Source: Bacillota bacterium
GTDB lineage: Bacteria; Bacillota; Clostridia; Lachnospirales; Lachnospiraceae
Assembly: GCA_023393095.1 (NCBI GenBank)
Contig: JAEWMT010000124.1
Location: forward strand, 1-56,965
Direction: 5' to 3'
DNA length: 56,965 nucleotides
The position numbers were made by a program, and so were the translations under genes. Under the pieces are notes generated by a model. It made no database searches. It had not been told where the DNA came from and saw only the letters and a program-made list of their open reading frames with translations. Below are positions 1 through 9,131 of this stretch, in pieces. How positions within the stretch are numbered: the first letter of the stretch is position 1; each line of letters opens with the position of its first letter.

Positions 1-2465
1 GTCCACAGTGTGGTAAGGAGATTAAGAAACAGACCGTTGACCAGATGGTAGATGAGATAATGAATCTGCCACAGGGAACTAGAATACAGCTGCTAGCACC
101 TGTTGTCCGTGGACGTAAGGGTGAGCATACTAAGCTGTTTGAACAGGCCAAACGAAGCGGTTATGTCAGAGTTAGAGTAGATGGCAACATGTACGAGCTG
201 ACAGAGGAAATAAAACTAGAGAAGAATAATAAACATAATATCGAGATTATTGTAGATCGTTTGGTGGTTAAGGAAGGTATTGAGAAAAGATTATCGGATT
301 CGGTGGAAAGTGTCCTGAAGCTTGCTGAGGGTCTTTTATATGTGGATGTAATTGGCAAAGAACAGCTGACCTTCAGCCAGAATTTTGCCTGCCCGGACTG
401 TGGTATCAGCATAGATGAGATAGAACCGAGAATCTTCTCCTTTAATAATCCGTTTGGTGCCTGTCCGGAATGTCATGGACTTGGAATTAAGATGGAATTT
501 GATGAAGAATTACTGATTCCAGATCGAGATAAGAGCCTGATTGATGGGGCAATCACCGCACCTGGATGGCAATCTGCCAGCGATAAAGGTAGTTATACCA
601 GAAGTATTCTGGAAGCACTTGCGAAGGAATATCATTTTGATCTAAATACTCCTTATGAACAGCTGACAGAGGATGTCCGACATATGTTTATCTATGGAAC
701 AGGCGGAAAGTCAGTTAAGGTACATTATCAAGGACAGCGTGGTGTGGGTATCTATGACGTTGCTTTTGAAGGACTGATCCGCAACATTGAGCGTCGTTAT
801 CGGGAAACCGGTTCGGAGACGGTAAAGCAGGAGTATGAGAGCTTTATGCGTACGACTCCGTGTAAGGAATGTAATGGAAAACGTCTTAAGAAGGAAGCAC
901 TCGCAGTTACTGTCGGAGATAAGAGTATTTCAGATGTAACGCAATATTCCATTCGGGATTTATTTGCATTTATGCAGAATCTTAAACTTACCTCTATGCA
1001 GTTGAAGATCGGAGAACTGGTTTTGAAAGAGATCAGGGCAAGAATAAGCTTCCTGATGGACGTTGGTCTGGATTACCTGACACTGGCAAGAGCTACCGGG
1101 ACATTATCCGGAGGTGAATCCCAGAGAATTCGTCTGGCAACCCAGATTGGTTCAGGATTAGTTGGAGTAGCGTATATTCTGGATGAACCCAGTATCGGTC
1201 TTCATCAGAGAGACAATGATAAGCTGCTTAAGACATTAAATAATTTAAAGGATTTAGGAAATACCTTAATTGTAGTAGAGCATGATGAGGATACCATGTT
1301 TGCAGCTGATTATATTATTGATATCGGACCGGGAGCTGGGGAACATGGCGGTGAAGTTGTTGCGGCAGGTACGGCAAAGCAAATCATGAAGGTGAAGGAA
1401 TCCATCACTGGAGCTTATTTAAGCGGTAGAATTAATATTCCTGTTCCAAAGGAAAGACGTAAGTCTACCGGTACTCTTTCTATTATTAAGGCATCAGAAA
1501 ATAACTTAAAAAATATTAATGTGGACATTCCACTTGGCATAATGACCTGTATTACTGGCGTATCCGGTTCTGGTAAGAGCTCTCTTGTTACTGAAATATT
1601 ATATAAAAGACTAGCGAGGGATTTAAACCGTGCACGTTGTATTCCAGGCAAACATGAGAAGATGCTTGGCATTGAACAACTGGACAAGGTTATCAATATT
1701 GACCAGTCACCAATCGGAAGAACTCCAAGATCCAATCCTGCAACCTATACCGGTGTATTTGATCAGATCAGGGATTTATTCGCTGCTACCCAGGATGCGA
1801 AGATGCGGGGCTATTCTAAGGGTCGATTTAGTTTCAATATTAAGGGTGGCCGTTGTGAAGCCTGCTCAGGAGATGGAATTATTAAGATAGAGATGAACTT
1901 TCTTCCTGATATCTATGTGCCCTGTGAAGTATGTGATGGTAAGAGATATAACCGTGAAACCTTGGAGGTTCGTTATAAGGGCAAGAACATATATGAGGTT
2001 CTTGATATGACAATTGAGGAAGCTGTCCATTTCTTTGAAAATGTTCCGTCCATTAAGAGAAAGATTGAAACCTTAAATGATGTGGGTTTAGGCTATTTAA
2101 AACTTGGCCATCCATCAACCTCTTTGTCGGGTGGAGAAGCACAGAGAATTAAGCTTGCTACGGAACTAAGTAAAAGAAGTACCGGTAAGACAATCTATAT
2201 TCTTGATGAGCCTACCACAGGACTGCATTTTGCTGATGTGCATAAGTTGATTGAAATACTAAGACGCTTTTCGGAAAGCGGTAATACGGTTGTTGTAATC
2301 GAGCATAATCTAGATGTTATTAAAACAGCAGATTATATTATTGATATTGGACCTGAGGGCGGAGATAAAGGCGGTACAGTTGTTGCGCAAGGAACGCCAG
2401 AAGAGGTTGCTGCAAATGATAAATCTTACACTGGAGAGTATATAAAGAAATATCTTGAGGATTAA
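1..2465 (+). CDS. uvrA: UvrABC excinuclease subunit A, 5' end outside window
   Basis: UvrA is the ATP-dependent damage-recognition subunit of nucleotide excision repair and acts with UvrB in the cytosol. The frame is open from base 3, before the first internal Met codon, so the gene starts upstream of the window; family proteins have about 940 residues and roughly 820 are visible. In order one sees CPDCG and CPECHG cysteine pairs, the first ABC signature LSGGESQRIRLA with Walker B ILDEPSIGLH, the second Walker A GVSGSGKSSL, a zinc finger (CEACSGDG and CEVCDGKRY), the second signature LSGGEAQRIKLA and ILDEPTTGLHF. The first Walker A must lie outside the window. No frameshift is seen. The next gene begins 73 bases downstream on the same strand. 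Confidence 0.97.
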   Translation, partial: PQCGKEIKKQTVDQMVDEIMNLPQGTRIQLLAPVVRGRKGEHTKLFEQAKRSGYVRVRVDGNMYELTEEIKLEKNNKHNIEIIVDRLVVKEGIEKRLSDSVESVLKLAEGLLYVDVIGKEQLTFSQNFACPDCGISIDEIEPRIFSFNNPFGACPECHGLGIKMEFDEELLIPDRDKSLIDGAITAPGWQSASDKGSYTRSILEALAKEYHFDLNTPYEQLTEDVRHMFIYGTGGKSVKVHYQGQRGVGIYDVAFEGLIRNIERRYRETGSETVKQEYESFMRTTPCKECNGKRLKKEALAVTVGDKSISDVTQYSIRDLFAFMQNLKLTSMQLKIGELVLKEIRARISFLMDVGLDYLTLARATGTLSGGESQRIRLATQIGSGLVGVAYILDEPSIGLHQRDNDKLLKTLNNLKDLGNTLIVVEHDEDTMFAADYIIDIGPGAGEHGGEVVAAGTAKQIMKVKESITGAYLSGRINIPVPKERRKSTGTLSIIKASENNLKNINVDIPLGIMTCITGVSGSGKSSLVTEILYKRLARDLNRARCIPGKHEKMLGIEQLDKVINIDQSPIGRTPRSNPATYTGVFDQIRDLFAATQDAKMRGYSKGRFSFNIKGGRCEACSGDGIIKIEMNFLPDIYVPCEVCDGKRYNRETLEVRYKGKNIYEVLDMTIEEAVHFFENVPSIKRKIETLNDVGLGYLKLGHPSTSLSGGEAQRIKLATELSKRSTGKTIYILDEPTTGLHFADVHKLIEILRRFSESGNTVVVIEHNLDVIKTADYIIDIGPEGGDKGGTVVAQGTPEEVAANDKSYTGEYIKKYLED

Positions 2466-2538
2466 TTACTTGTTAAAGGTGAATTAGAGAAATTCTCTTT
2501 TATAGTTAAGATGCTGTAAAGGCATGATGGAGGTACTT

Positions 2539-3123
2539 ATGGATAACAACGGCTTTTTTGCTATGATGTCAAGAATGAAGTTAATTGAGCGCTGGGCTTT
2601 GATGCGCAACTCGCTCTCGGAGAATATCAGTGAGCATTCTCTTGAGGTAAGTATCCTTACCCATGCACTCGCAGTCATCAGCAATGAACGCTTAGGAAGT
2701 CAAATTAATGCAGAAAAAGCGGCACTGATTGGAATTTATCATGATGCAACTGAAATCATAACAGGCGATATGCCTACTCCAATCAAGTATTATAATGAAA
2801 ATATTCAAGGAGCATTTAAAGCGGTAGAACATGCTGCTGCAGAACGCCTGCTTTCCATGCTTCCATCAGATATTAGAAAGAGTTATGAAGCAATATTTAT
2901 ACCCCAGGAAGAAGATCAATACCTGTGGAAACTTGTCAAGGCAGCGGATAAGCTGTCTGCACTAATTAAGTGCATTGAAGAGAGAAAGACAGGGAATACA
3001 GAATTTATAAGGGCTGAGGAATCGATTGCTGAGATACTGAAAGCTATGAAGATGAAGGAAATAGATATCTTCATGGAAGATTTTCTTCCTGCATATGAAA
3101 AGACTCTGGATGAACTGAATTGA
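2539..3123 (+). CDS. HD-domain hydrolase, YfbR-like 5'-deoxynucleotidase
   Basis: The 194-residue protein belongs to the HD superfamily and resembles YfbR, a metal-dependent phosphatase that dephosphorylates deoxyribonucleoside 5'-monophosphates. Metal ligands are visible as EHSLEVS near residue 35, the HD pair in IYHDATE near residue 70, and a later Asp in VKAADKLSALI. The ITGDMPTPIKY segment after the HD pair is typical of the YfbR group. The ATG at 2539 is chosen because a GGAGG site lies just upstream; an in-frame ATG at 2524 would place that site inside the gene. It follows uvrA closely and may share its transcript. The substrate is inferred from the family. Confidence 0.8.
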   Translation: MDNNGFFAMMSRMKLIERWALMRNSLSENISEHSLEVSILTHALAVISNERLGSQINAEKAALIGIYHDATEIITGDMPTPIKYYNENIQGAFKAVEHAAAERLLSMLPSDIRKSYEAIFIPQEEDQYLWKLVKAADKLSALIKCIEERKTGNTEFIRAEESIAEILKAMKMKEIDIFMEDFLPAYEKTLDELN

Positions 3124-3292
3124 AATGGAAGATTCAATGATTTCCGGATATGAAATTTGTGATGAAGAAGATATATTTCTAACAGATTTTAATATTGGGT
3201 TTGGATGTTATAAGCCTTAATCGAAACATGGATGGACTTATATCACACTGACCAAATTTTTAATACTGCGAAACTGTATCTTGGAGGTTAAA

Positions 3293-4012
3293 ATGATTGA
3301 AATTGATGGAAAATGGATTATGGAAGGGCTTGATCGTAAGAATCCTAATTGTATCAAAAGCTATGCCGAGCTGACGGATTATATCAACGAAGTAGGTTTT
3401 CTTCCTTTGTTTAAGAACAGTATCAAGGGTTTTTCCGTTGAAGAAATGTCTGCTTCGGATGCATGGTTTACCGGGAGTGAGCTGGATCCCTGGAGCTGGA
3501 GGGAAATGATAGCAGGAGAAGGTAAGGTTGCTTATGGAAAGTTCTATCGTAACAAGGCAGGTTTTGTTTCAAGAGAATGGTATCCCTATCTTGCCTCCTA
3601 TCGTAGAGACGGTTATGATTTTGACAGCCGTTATGAGGATGGGTTGGCGAGTCATCGAGCAAAAAATGTAATGGATATTCTGATGCAAAAGGAAGAGTAT
3701 CCTTCGAATGAATTGAAATCTGCTGCAGGATTTGGAAAAGGAAAAGAAAAAGGTTTTGAAGGAACGATCGCACAGCTTCAAATGCAAACTTATATTACGG
3801 TCAGAAGCTTTCATCGAAAGATAAATAAGAAGAATGAGGAATATGGTTGGCCAATCGCTAACTATACAATTAGTGAAAACCTATTTGGAGAAGATCATGT
3901 ACGTTCAAAATATATTCTAAGTGCCAAAGAGGCTAAAGAAAAGTTAATTTCAAAGATTAAATCAGATTTCTCTACTACAAACGAACAGGAGATAGAGTAT
4001 ATTATTCGTTAA
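3293..4012 (+). CDS. AlkZ-related protein of unknown function
   Basis: The 239-residue cytosolic protein resembles the clostridial group annotated as AlkZ-related (distantly similar to the HTH_42/YcaQ DNA glycosylase family). Recognisable stretches are GFLPLFKN, GFSVEE, DPWSWREMIA, GKVAYGKF, YRRDGYDFDSRYEDG and FEGTIAQLQMQTY. Catalytic residues of AlkZ cannot be identified with confidence, so a glycosylase activity is not claimed. The ATG at 3293 follows a TTGGAGG ribosome binding site at a good distance; a TTG twelve bases upstream is in frame but sits in that site. A strong hairpin terminator follows the stop. The name rests on remembered family sequences and needs a profile search. Confidence 0.6.
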   Translation: MIEIDGKWIMEGLDRKNPNCIKSYAELTDYINEVGFLPLFKNSIKGFSVEEMSASDAWFTGSELDPWSWREMIAGEGKVAYGKFYRNKAGFVSREWYPYLASYRRDGYDFDSRYEDGLASHRAKNVMDILMQKEEYPSNELKSAAGFGKGKEKGFEGTIAQLQMQTYITVRSFHRKINKKNEEYGWPIANYTISENLFGEDHVRSKYILSAKEAKEKLISKIKSDFSTTNEQEIEYIIR

Positions 4013-4027
4013 TTAGAATGAAAAATT

Positions 4028-4068
4028 AGCCGCACAGGATATCAGTGATATCAAAGTGTGGCTTTTTT
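4028..4068 (+). terminator. Rho-independent terminator after the AlkZ-related gene
   Basis: An 8-bp stem AGCCGCAC / GTGTGGCT (with one G-T pair) encloses a 20-base loop and is followed by a run of six T. It lies 15 bases after the stop codon. Confidence 0.88.
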
Positions 4069-4195
4069 ACTATATAAGTTATCTGACAAAATACGTTAGA
4101 ATGATTGAAAATATATCCAAAAAGGGTTATAATTAGCATGATGGTAGAAAACTCTTAACTTATGATAGATAGTAATTATTTAAGGAGGGATAATT

Positions 4196-5455
4196 ATGGA
4201 TAAAAAACGTTTACAGAAAAACGTGGACTCAAATACATCAGACATGATAAGAAGCTTTAAAAAATTGATTATAATGACAGCATCTTTTGCTTTTTTATTA
4301 ATTTTGATACAGGGTGGCATCGATTACGTGAAAGCAGATACACCTACCTCAATTCCGGTCAAAGTCAATTATATAGATGAAACAGTCATGGTTCCTTCTG
4401 CAAGCTGTGCAAGTACCAAATTCTATATAAGTACGGACAACTGCAAGACTTGGGAATTAATTGAAGATAGTAAAAGTATTACCAATACAATTGATATTTC
4501 AGGCTTGTTATCTTCAAAAGAGGTTACGATATATTTTAAAGGAAATAAAGATACAAAACCAACGCCCGTTGTGCTTCAGGCAGAAGACAATACCTTAAAA
4601 CCGGTATATAAGGTTGTTCCGAGTTCGGGTAATTCGTATAAGGGAATTATTGAATTCCAGGCGGGTAGTCGTAAAGTTCAGTACCGTAAGGGAACGAATG
4701 GTGTTTGGCTTGAGGCAACAAGTCCGATAGATACTTCGATGTACGAGATTAAAGGTGCAACATTATATTTTAGGATGACACCATCTTCAAGTCTTTCAAA
4801 TACTTCTAATCCATCAAACCCTTCAAATCCTTCAAATCCTGATTTACGGGCAGGTAAAATTGTTTCTGTCAAAATTCAGAAACGTCCAACTGCTCCAAGT
4901 GTTAGATTTGATGGAAGTAAATTATGTTTAACCGGTTTAAAGTCAGGGTTGACTCAATATAGGGTTGGAGATGCTACTAATTGGACAACATTTAACTCAG
5001 CCACAAAAGCAAGCTTTATTAATTTGACATCATTACCGGGTGTAAGTGTAACAGCCTACGGAAATCTTCCGAGTATAACAGTTGAGTTTCGTACTCCAGC
5101 AACGGATAAAAAAATTGCATCTGCTGCTAAGGTAATAGAGATTCCTGAACAGCCAAGACTAGAACCATCGAAAGTTAATTTAGTTTTTACTACGATTGCT
5201 ACCTTATCCGTTACAGATACCGATCAGAAGAGAGTATATGAATATTCTGTTGTGCCTGAGCCGGACACTTTATTTGATTTTTCGAAGGCAAGATGGACTA
5301 CGTTTACATCCAAAAAGCCTGTAGTAATAAAAAATGTAGCAATCGGTAGAAAGGTATTAGTTCGCATGAAGAGCACTACGGATACAGTGACGAAACAGAT
5401 TATACCGGCTTCAACCTATGCATCATATACAGTGAAACCTATTCAATCTAATTAG
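4196..5455 (+). CDS. Membrane-anchored or secreted surface protein, function unknown
   Basis: The 419-residue protein has a charged N-terminus, one hydrophobic segment at about residues 24-42 and a possible signal peptidase site just after it (VKA-DT). The rest is predicted extracellular: beta-rich, Thr/Ser/Lys-rich, with three or four segments of similar style, separated near residues 199-216 by a low-complexity linker of repeated Ser-Asn-Pro units. I recognise no enzymatic motif. It has its own ribosome binding site (AAGGAGGG) and lies between two terminators, so it is probably a single-gene transcript. The linker repeat may vary in copy number between strains. A surface structural or adhesive role is only a guess. 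Confidence 0.75.
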   Translation: MDKKRLQKNVDSNTSDMIRSFKKLIIMTASFAFLLILIQGGIDYVKADTPTSIPVKVNYIDETVMVPSASCASTKFYISTDNCKTWELIEDSKSITNTIDISGLLSSKEVTIYFKGNKDTKPTPVVLQAEDNTLKPVYKVVPSSGNSYKGIIEFQAGSRKVQYRKGTNGVWLEATSPIDTSMYEIKGATLYFRMTPSSSLSNTSNPSNPSNPSNPDLRAGKIVSVKIQKRPTAPSVRFDGSKLCLTGLKSGLTQYRVGDATNWTTFNSATKASFINLTSLPGVSVTAYGNLPSITVEFRTPATDKKIASAAKVIEIPEQPRLEPSKVNLVFTTIATLSVTDTDQKRVYEYSVVPEPDTLFDFSKARWTTFTSKKPVVIKNVAIGRKVLVRMKSTTDTVTKQIIPASTYASYTVKPIQSN

Positions 5456-5552
5456 AGGTTTGAAGCTATATAAGCATTAGATATAAATGTCAGAGAAACT
5501 GGAACTTATGATAAGACTAGAAATTAAATCTAAAAAAAGATTGGAACCTTTA

Positions 5553-5591
5553 AGGCTTCGGAGCGAATTCTATATTCTCCGAAGCTTTTTA
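5553..5591 (+). terminator. Rho-independent terminator of the surface-protein gene
   Basis: Stem GCTTCGGAG / CTCCGAAGC with a loop of about 13 bases, followed by five T. It lies about 100 bases after the stop codon at 5455. Confidence 0.88.
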
Positions 5592-5647
5592 TTGTTCGAT
5601 AAAATTGCACTTATGAAAGTTAAATACGTTACATAAAAAAACAAATT

Positions 5648-5701
5648 ACATGAAAGACACACGATACCTGAAAGATACACATTACATGAAAGATACACAT
5701 T
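5648..5701. repeat. Three tandem 18-bp repeats upstream of ABC operon
   Basis: Three adjacent imperfect copies of an 18-base unit (ACATGAAAGATACACATT in its third copy) start at 5648, 5666 and 5684. Units two and three differ at one base; unit one differs from unit three at three. The array ends 18 bases before the -35 box of the exporter operon. It could be a regulator-binding array or simple slippage. Confidence 0.8.
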
Positions 5702-5718
5702 TAATTACTACATACTCA

Positions 5719-5747
5719 TTGACAGTAGCAATATATGGTAATATAAT
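5719..5747 (+). promoter_or_regulatory. Consensus sigma-A promoter of the ABC exporter operon
   Basis: TTGACA at 5719-5724 and TATAAT at 5742-5747 are separated by 17 bases: both hexamers and the spacing are perfect consensus. It lies about 70 bases before the ATPase start. Such a strong promoter fits a gene set that is normally held repressed. Confidence 0.88.
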
Positions 5748-5775
5748 AGAACTAACAGAACGAAAATAGTTCTAT
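5746..5775. promoter_or_regulatory. Inverted-repeat operator overlapping the -10 box
   Basis: A perfect 9-bp inverted repeat, ATAGAACTA / TAGTTCTAT, has a 12-base spacer. Its left arm overlaps the last bases of the -10 hexamer and the rest covers the transcription start. This is where a repressor would block RNA polymerase. The TetR gene at 7611-8219, third in the operon, is the obvious candidate to bind it; that link is inference. Confidence 0.7.
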
Positions 5776-5819
5776 AGTAACTAATGCAATAGTAAATCTG
5801 CAAAAAAGGAAGTGTGATT

Positions 5820-6536
5820 ATGCTAATTGATATTAAGGGTGTTTCGAAATCATTTAAAATGCAACAGGTACTTAAGAATATTAATCTCTCCATTAATGAA
5901 AATGAAATATTCGGTTTGATAGGCCCTTCCGGTTCAGGTAAGACTACTTTAATTCGGCTTATCATTGGTGCAATTGGTGCTGATACAGGAAAGATTAATA
6001 TTATGGATTATAAGATCCCATGTCTAAAAGCACTTAATATTATTGGTTATATGCCGCAGAATGATGCTTTATATTATGATTTATCCGGATATGATAACCT
6101 TATGTTTTTTGGAGGCATGTATGATATGAAGAACGATAAGCTAAAAAGACGGGCAAAAGAAGTCCTTAAGTTGGTGGAACTGGAAGAGGATGCATCAAAA
6201 AAAGTCGTAAATTATTCTGGAGGGATGAAAAAGCGTCTTTCCCTTGCCGCAGCATTACTTCATAGTCCTAAGGTACTAATATTGGATGAGCCTACCGTTG
6301 GTATTGACCCTATTTTAAGAAAGAAAATATGGGATGAATTTAATCAGTTAAGAGACCAGGGGAAAACAATCATTGTAACAACACATGTTATGGATGAGAC
6401 AGTAAAATGTGACAGACTTGCTCTTATCTATCATGGCGGTATCCTTGATTGTGATACAGTAAGTTCTCTGCTTGGAAAAACAAAAAATAATTCAATTGAG
6501 GAATTGTTTTTGGAAAGAGGAGGGGAATCAGAATGA
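5820..6536 (+). CDS. ABC-2 type exporter, ATP-binding protein
   Basis: The 238-residue ATPase energises the adjacent ABC-2 permease. Visible motifs are Walker A GPSGSGKTT at residues 35-43, Q-loop region YMPQNDALYYDLS, signature YSGGMKKRLSLA, Walker B VLILDEPTVGID and the H-loop VTTH. This arrangement is typical of drug or lipid exporters of the CcmA/NatA type. The ATG at 5820 lies 8 bases after AGGAAG; a GTG two codons upstream is also possible. The stop overlaps the permease start by 4 bases, a sign of translational coupling. The substrate is unknown, but control by a TetR regulator suggests export of a toxic compound. Confidence 0.93.
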   Translation: MLIDIKGVSKSFKMQQVLKNINLSINENEIFGLIGPSGSGKTTLIRLIIGAIGADTGKINIMDYKIPCLKALNIIGYMPQNDALYYDLSGYDNLMFFGGMYDMKNDKLKRRAKEVLKLVELEEDASKKVVNYSGGMKKRLSLAAALLHSPKVLILDEPTVGIDPILRKKIWDEFNQLRDQGKTIIVTTHVMDETVKCDRLALIYHGGILDCDTVSSLLGKTKNNSIEELFLERGGESE

Positions 6537-7549
6537 AGACATGGTATATCATAAAAAGAATTATCAAGCAAACGGTGAATGACAGACGCTCCCTCGCTTT
6601 AATTCTAATAGCGCCGATTTTTTTATTCACATTGATCTTTTTGCTTTTGGGTGATACGAATTATAAAGCCTCAATAGCAGAAAGCGGAATGCCCTCGATG
6701 TTGATAGAAAAAATAAAAGCAGAAGATGTTACGGTTAAGAGTATGGATGTTAAGGTGGGGAAGAAGGCAGTAAAGGATAAGCAGATAGATGCCCTTTTAT
6801 ATATGGAGGGAGAAGATCTGGTACTCTTATTTGAAATGAATGATACCGTTAAAACGGGAGTCATCTCGAAAGCAGTCCAGAATGCTGTTAAAAAGCTTAA
6901 TCCCTCCGGTGGTATGAAAATAGAGTACCTTTATGGAAAAAGCGATGATAATATGTTCAATTCCTTGGGTTATGTGCTACTTGGAGTTATTTCATTTTTC
7001 CTGATCTTCATCCTTGCCGGTATTTCTTTCGTAAGAGAGCGTTCGGTTCAGACGATGGAACGTCTGATGATGACTCCGGTAAAAAGATGGGAGGTAGTTC
7101 TTGGGTATACACTGGGCTTTGGAGTATTTGCTGCACTGCAGAGTATTATTGTGTTATGTTATGTAAAATGGGTATTACATATGTCAATAGGAGGATCCAT
7201 GGTTGCTGCAGGCTTTATTATGATTTTATTGTCAATGTCCGCAGTATGTATCGGTGCATTCTGCTCGATTTATGCTAACAACGAGTTTCAGATGATGCAG
7301 TTTATTCCGGTTGTAGTAATCCCTCAAATATTTTTCTCGGGTTTAATATCTTTGGATACCTTACCATACCATCTTGGATATCTTTCGAAGGTTATGCCGG
7401 TTTATTATGCGTGTGATGCTTTAAATGATATAATAATTAAAGGCAAGGGTTTGGGTGATGTCGTAACCCAAGTAATTGCACTTGTTGTTTTTATCGGATT
7501 ATTCTTTGTTTTTAATATTATTGCATTAAAGAAATATAGAAAAATATAA
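6533..7549 (+). CDS. ABC-2 type exporter, permease
   Basis: The 338-residue integral membrane protein has one N-terminal transmembrane helix (about residues 20-42), a soluble extracytoplasmic stretch of about 120 residues, and five further hydrophobic helices near residues 145-335. This is the ABC2_membrane_3 layout of YhgE/LinJ-like exporters. The motif RERSVQTMERLMMTPVKRWEV before the second membrane block is characteristic of the family. It begins inside the last codons of the ATPase gene and ends 61 bases before the TetR start. Together the two proteins form a half-transporter pair that should dimerise. Confidence 0.92.
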   Translation: MKTWYIIKRIIKQTVNDRRSLALILIAPIFLFTLIFLLLGDTNYKASIAESGMPSMLIEKIKAEDVTVKSMDVKVGKKAVKDKQIDALLYMEGEDLVLLFEMNDTVKTGVISKAVQNAVKKLNPSGGMKIEYLYGKSDDNMFNSLGYVLLGVISFFLIFILAGISFVRERSVQTMERLMMTPVKRWEVVLGYTLGFGVFAALQSIIVLCYVKWVLHMSIGGSMVAAGFIMILLSMSAVCIGAFCSIYANNEFQMMQFIPVVVIPQIFFSGLISLDTLPYHLGYLSKVMPVYYACDALNDIIIKGKGLGDVVTQVIALVVFIGLFFVFNIIALKKYRKI

Positions 7550-7610
7550 TATGACATTCAATCAGTACAAGGGTATAATGCATAATGCTAAATTGATAGG
7601 AGTATATCAT

Positions 7611-8219
7611 ATGTCAGAGGAAGAAAATAAAAAGAACAGAATTATGGAATATTCTTTTAAAAAATTTACTTCGATGGGTATTTCGCATGTAACAATGGAG
7701 GAGATATCCCGTGGTGTTGGAATAGGGAAAGGAACTCTATATAAATTTTTTCCATCTAAGGAGGCACTATTATTTGCCACCATTGATTTTGTCGCTTTAC
7801 GTATAGAAAAGAAGATACAGGAAATTATAGCAGATAAGCAGCTAAATCCTGCTGAGAAACTAAGCTTAGTTATTAAAACTGTGGGAGATAGACTATCAAA
7901 AATTAATCCAGCTGTATTAAGTTATATTGAAAGAAGTGTACCGGAAGCTTACGATAAAATTATTGAAGTTCGCCAGAGGATTATCATGAGTAATATATTA
8001 AAGCTTTTTGAAGAAGGCAAAAATAGCGGTCATTTTGAGCCGGATATGGATGCATATCTTACAGCACACATTGTAATTGGTGCTGCAAACCATGTTATAG
8101 GAGCGCAGGTACTTCCAACTCTGAATTACAATTTGGATAGTCTGATGAATAACGTAACAGCTACTATTTTAAAGGGATGTCTTACAGAAGAGGGCAGAAA
8201 ATCAGTTTTTAACAAATAG
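7611..8219 (+). CDS. TetR/AcrR family transcriptional regulator
   Basis: The 202-residue protein has a TetR-type N-terminal helix-turn-helix (ISHVTMEEISRGVGIGKGTL then YKFFPSKEALL) and a helical C-terminal ligand domain. The ATG at 7611 follows a TAGGAG site; an upstream in-frame ATG at 7551 lacks one. It is the third gene behind the ATPase and permease and is co-directional, so it probably represses its own operon through the inverted repeat at 5746-5775. The ligand would be expected to be a substrate of the exporter. Confidence 0.92.
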   Translation: MSEEENKKNRIMEYSFKKFTSMGISHVTMEEISRGVGIGKGTLYKFFPSKEALLFATIDFVALRIEKKIQEIIADKQLNPAEKLSLVIKTVGDRLSKINPAVLSYIERSVPEAYDKIIEVRQRIIMSNILKLFEEGKNSGHFEPDMDAYLTAHIVIGAANHVIGAQVLPTLNYNLDSLMNNVTATILKGCLTEEGRKSVFNK

Positions 8220-8295
8220 TATGAAAGAATCATACTCAATAAAATAAATTAACTTTTCAATTCTCCTTTACTACAATTTCATGATACGGCAAAAA

Positions 8296-8367
8296 TCCAG
8301 TCAGTCAAGGGTCTGAGAGTGGAGATTTTACGTCAGTAAAATATTACTTTGCCCTTGACTGGCTGGA
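8296..8367. repeat. Long nested inverted repeat in intergenic space
   Basis: Arms of 16 bases (TCCAGTCAGTCAAGGG and its near-exact complement, one T-G difference) enclose a 40-base loop that itself holds a small ATTTTA / TAAAAT stem. There is no T-run on either side, so it is not a simple terminator. It lies between the converging TetR and acetyltransferase genes and may be a decayed repeat element or a structured RNA. Confidence 0.65.
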
Positions 8368-8498
8368 TAGTTAAAGTGGACTGGTTTATACTAATTTCGC
8401 ACTTTTCTCGTCTGACTGTAATTCTACGTTTTAATTAAGTACGATTAAATGCTAAATTGGAATTTGTAAGCTCCATAGTATTTTTATAATGGGAAAGT

Positions 8499-9131
8499 CT
8501 AGGGAGATAGTTCATCAACTTCTCGATTCATAATATGAGGTAAATCTTGCTTTATCTTATCATAAGGCCAATTCCACCATTTAAGTTGCTGTAGCTTCTT
8601 GATAGTTTCATCATCAAAGCGTTTCTTGATTTCTTTCGCAGGAATTCCCCCAACCACCGTATAAGGGGGAACATCTTTCGTTACAACTGCTCTTGTTCCT
8701 ATAATTGCACCATCGCCGATATGAACACCGGACAGAATCACCGCTTCATATCCGATCCAAACATCGTTTCCGATGACAATATCGCCTTTATTATCCCATG
8801 CCGACGCAACCTGCTGCATATTCAAACCCCATTCCTCAAAGAAGATTGGAAACGGATAAGTCGAAAGTGATTTCTGCGTATGATTGGCGCTGTTGAAGAT
8901 GAATTTGGTACCACAGGCGATGGAGCAGAACTTTCCAATAATTAGTCGGTCTTGATTGATAGGATAGTGATATAAAACGTTATTTTTTTCAAAGTGTGTA
9001 GGGTCGGAGACAAAATCGTTATACATCGTATAATCACCAACGATAATATTCGGATTTGTGACGACGCTTTTCAAATATACTGTATCGAAATCATTCGTTC
9101 TGGGATATATTTTTTTATCTGGAATAGTCAT
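8499..9131 (-). CDS. Vat/CatB-family xenobiotic O-acetyltransferase
   Basis: The 210-residue protein belongs to the left-handed beta-helix (hexapeptide) acyltransferases that acetylate streptogramin A or chloramphenicol using acetyl-CoA. Visible features are the GKFCSIACGTKFIF start of the coil, the catalytic His at residue 84 in NSANHT, the family motif GNDVWIGYEAVILSGV, then GAIIGTRAVVTKDVPPYTVVGGIPAK and the C-terminal WWNWPYDKI. The length matches Vat proteins. A GGAGG site precedes the ATG. It is a lone gene beside an exporter operon, which would fit a small xenobiotic-defence cluster. Actual resistance cannot be concluded, because many chromosomal members have unknown substrates. Confidence 0.88.
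   Translation of the reverse strand: MTIPDKKIYPRTNDFDTVYLKSVVTNPNIIVGDYTMYNDFVSDPTHFEKNNVLYHYPINQDRLIIGKFCSIACGTKFIFNSANHTQKSLSTYPFPIFFEEWGLNMQQVASAWDNKGDIVIGNDVWIGYEAVILSGVHIGDGAIIGTRAVVTKDVPPYTVVGGIPAKEIKKRFDDETIKKLQQLKWWNWPYDKIKQDLPHIMNREVDELSP

Noticed and set aside
3125..3220. 31-codon frame after the HD-domain gene (start MEDSMISGYEICDEED).
   Set aside because: No ribosome binding site and no recognised family; likely chance.
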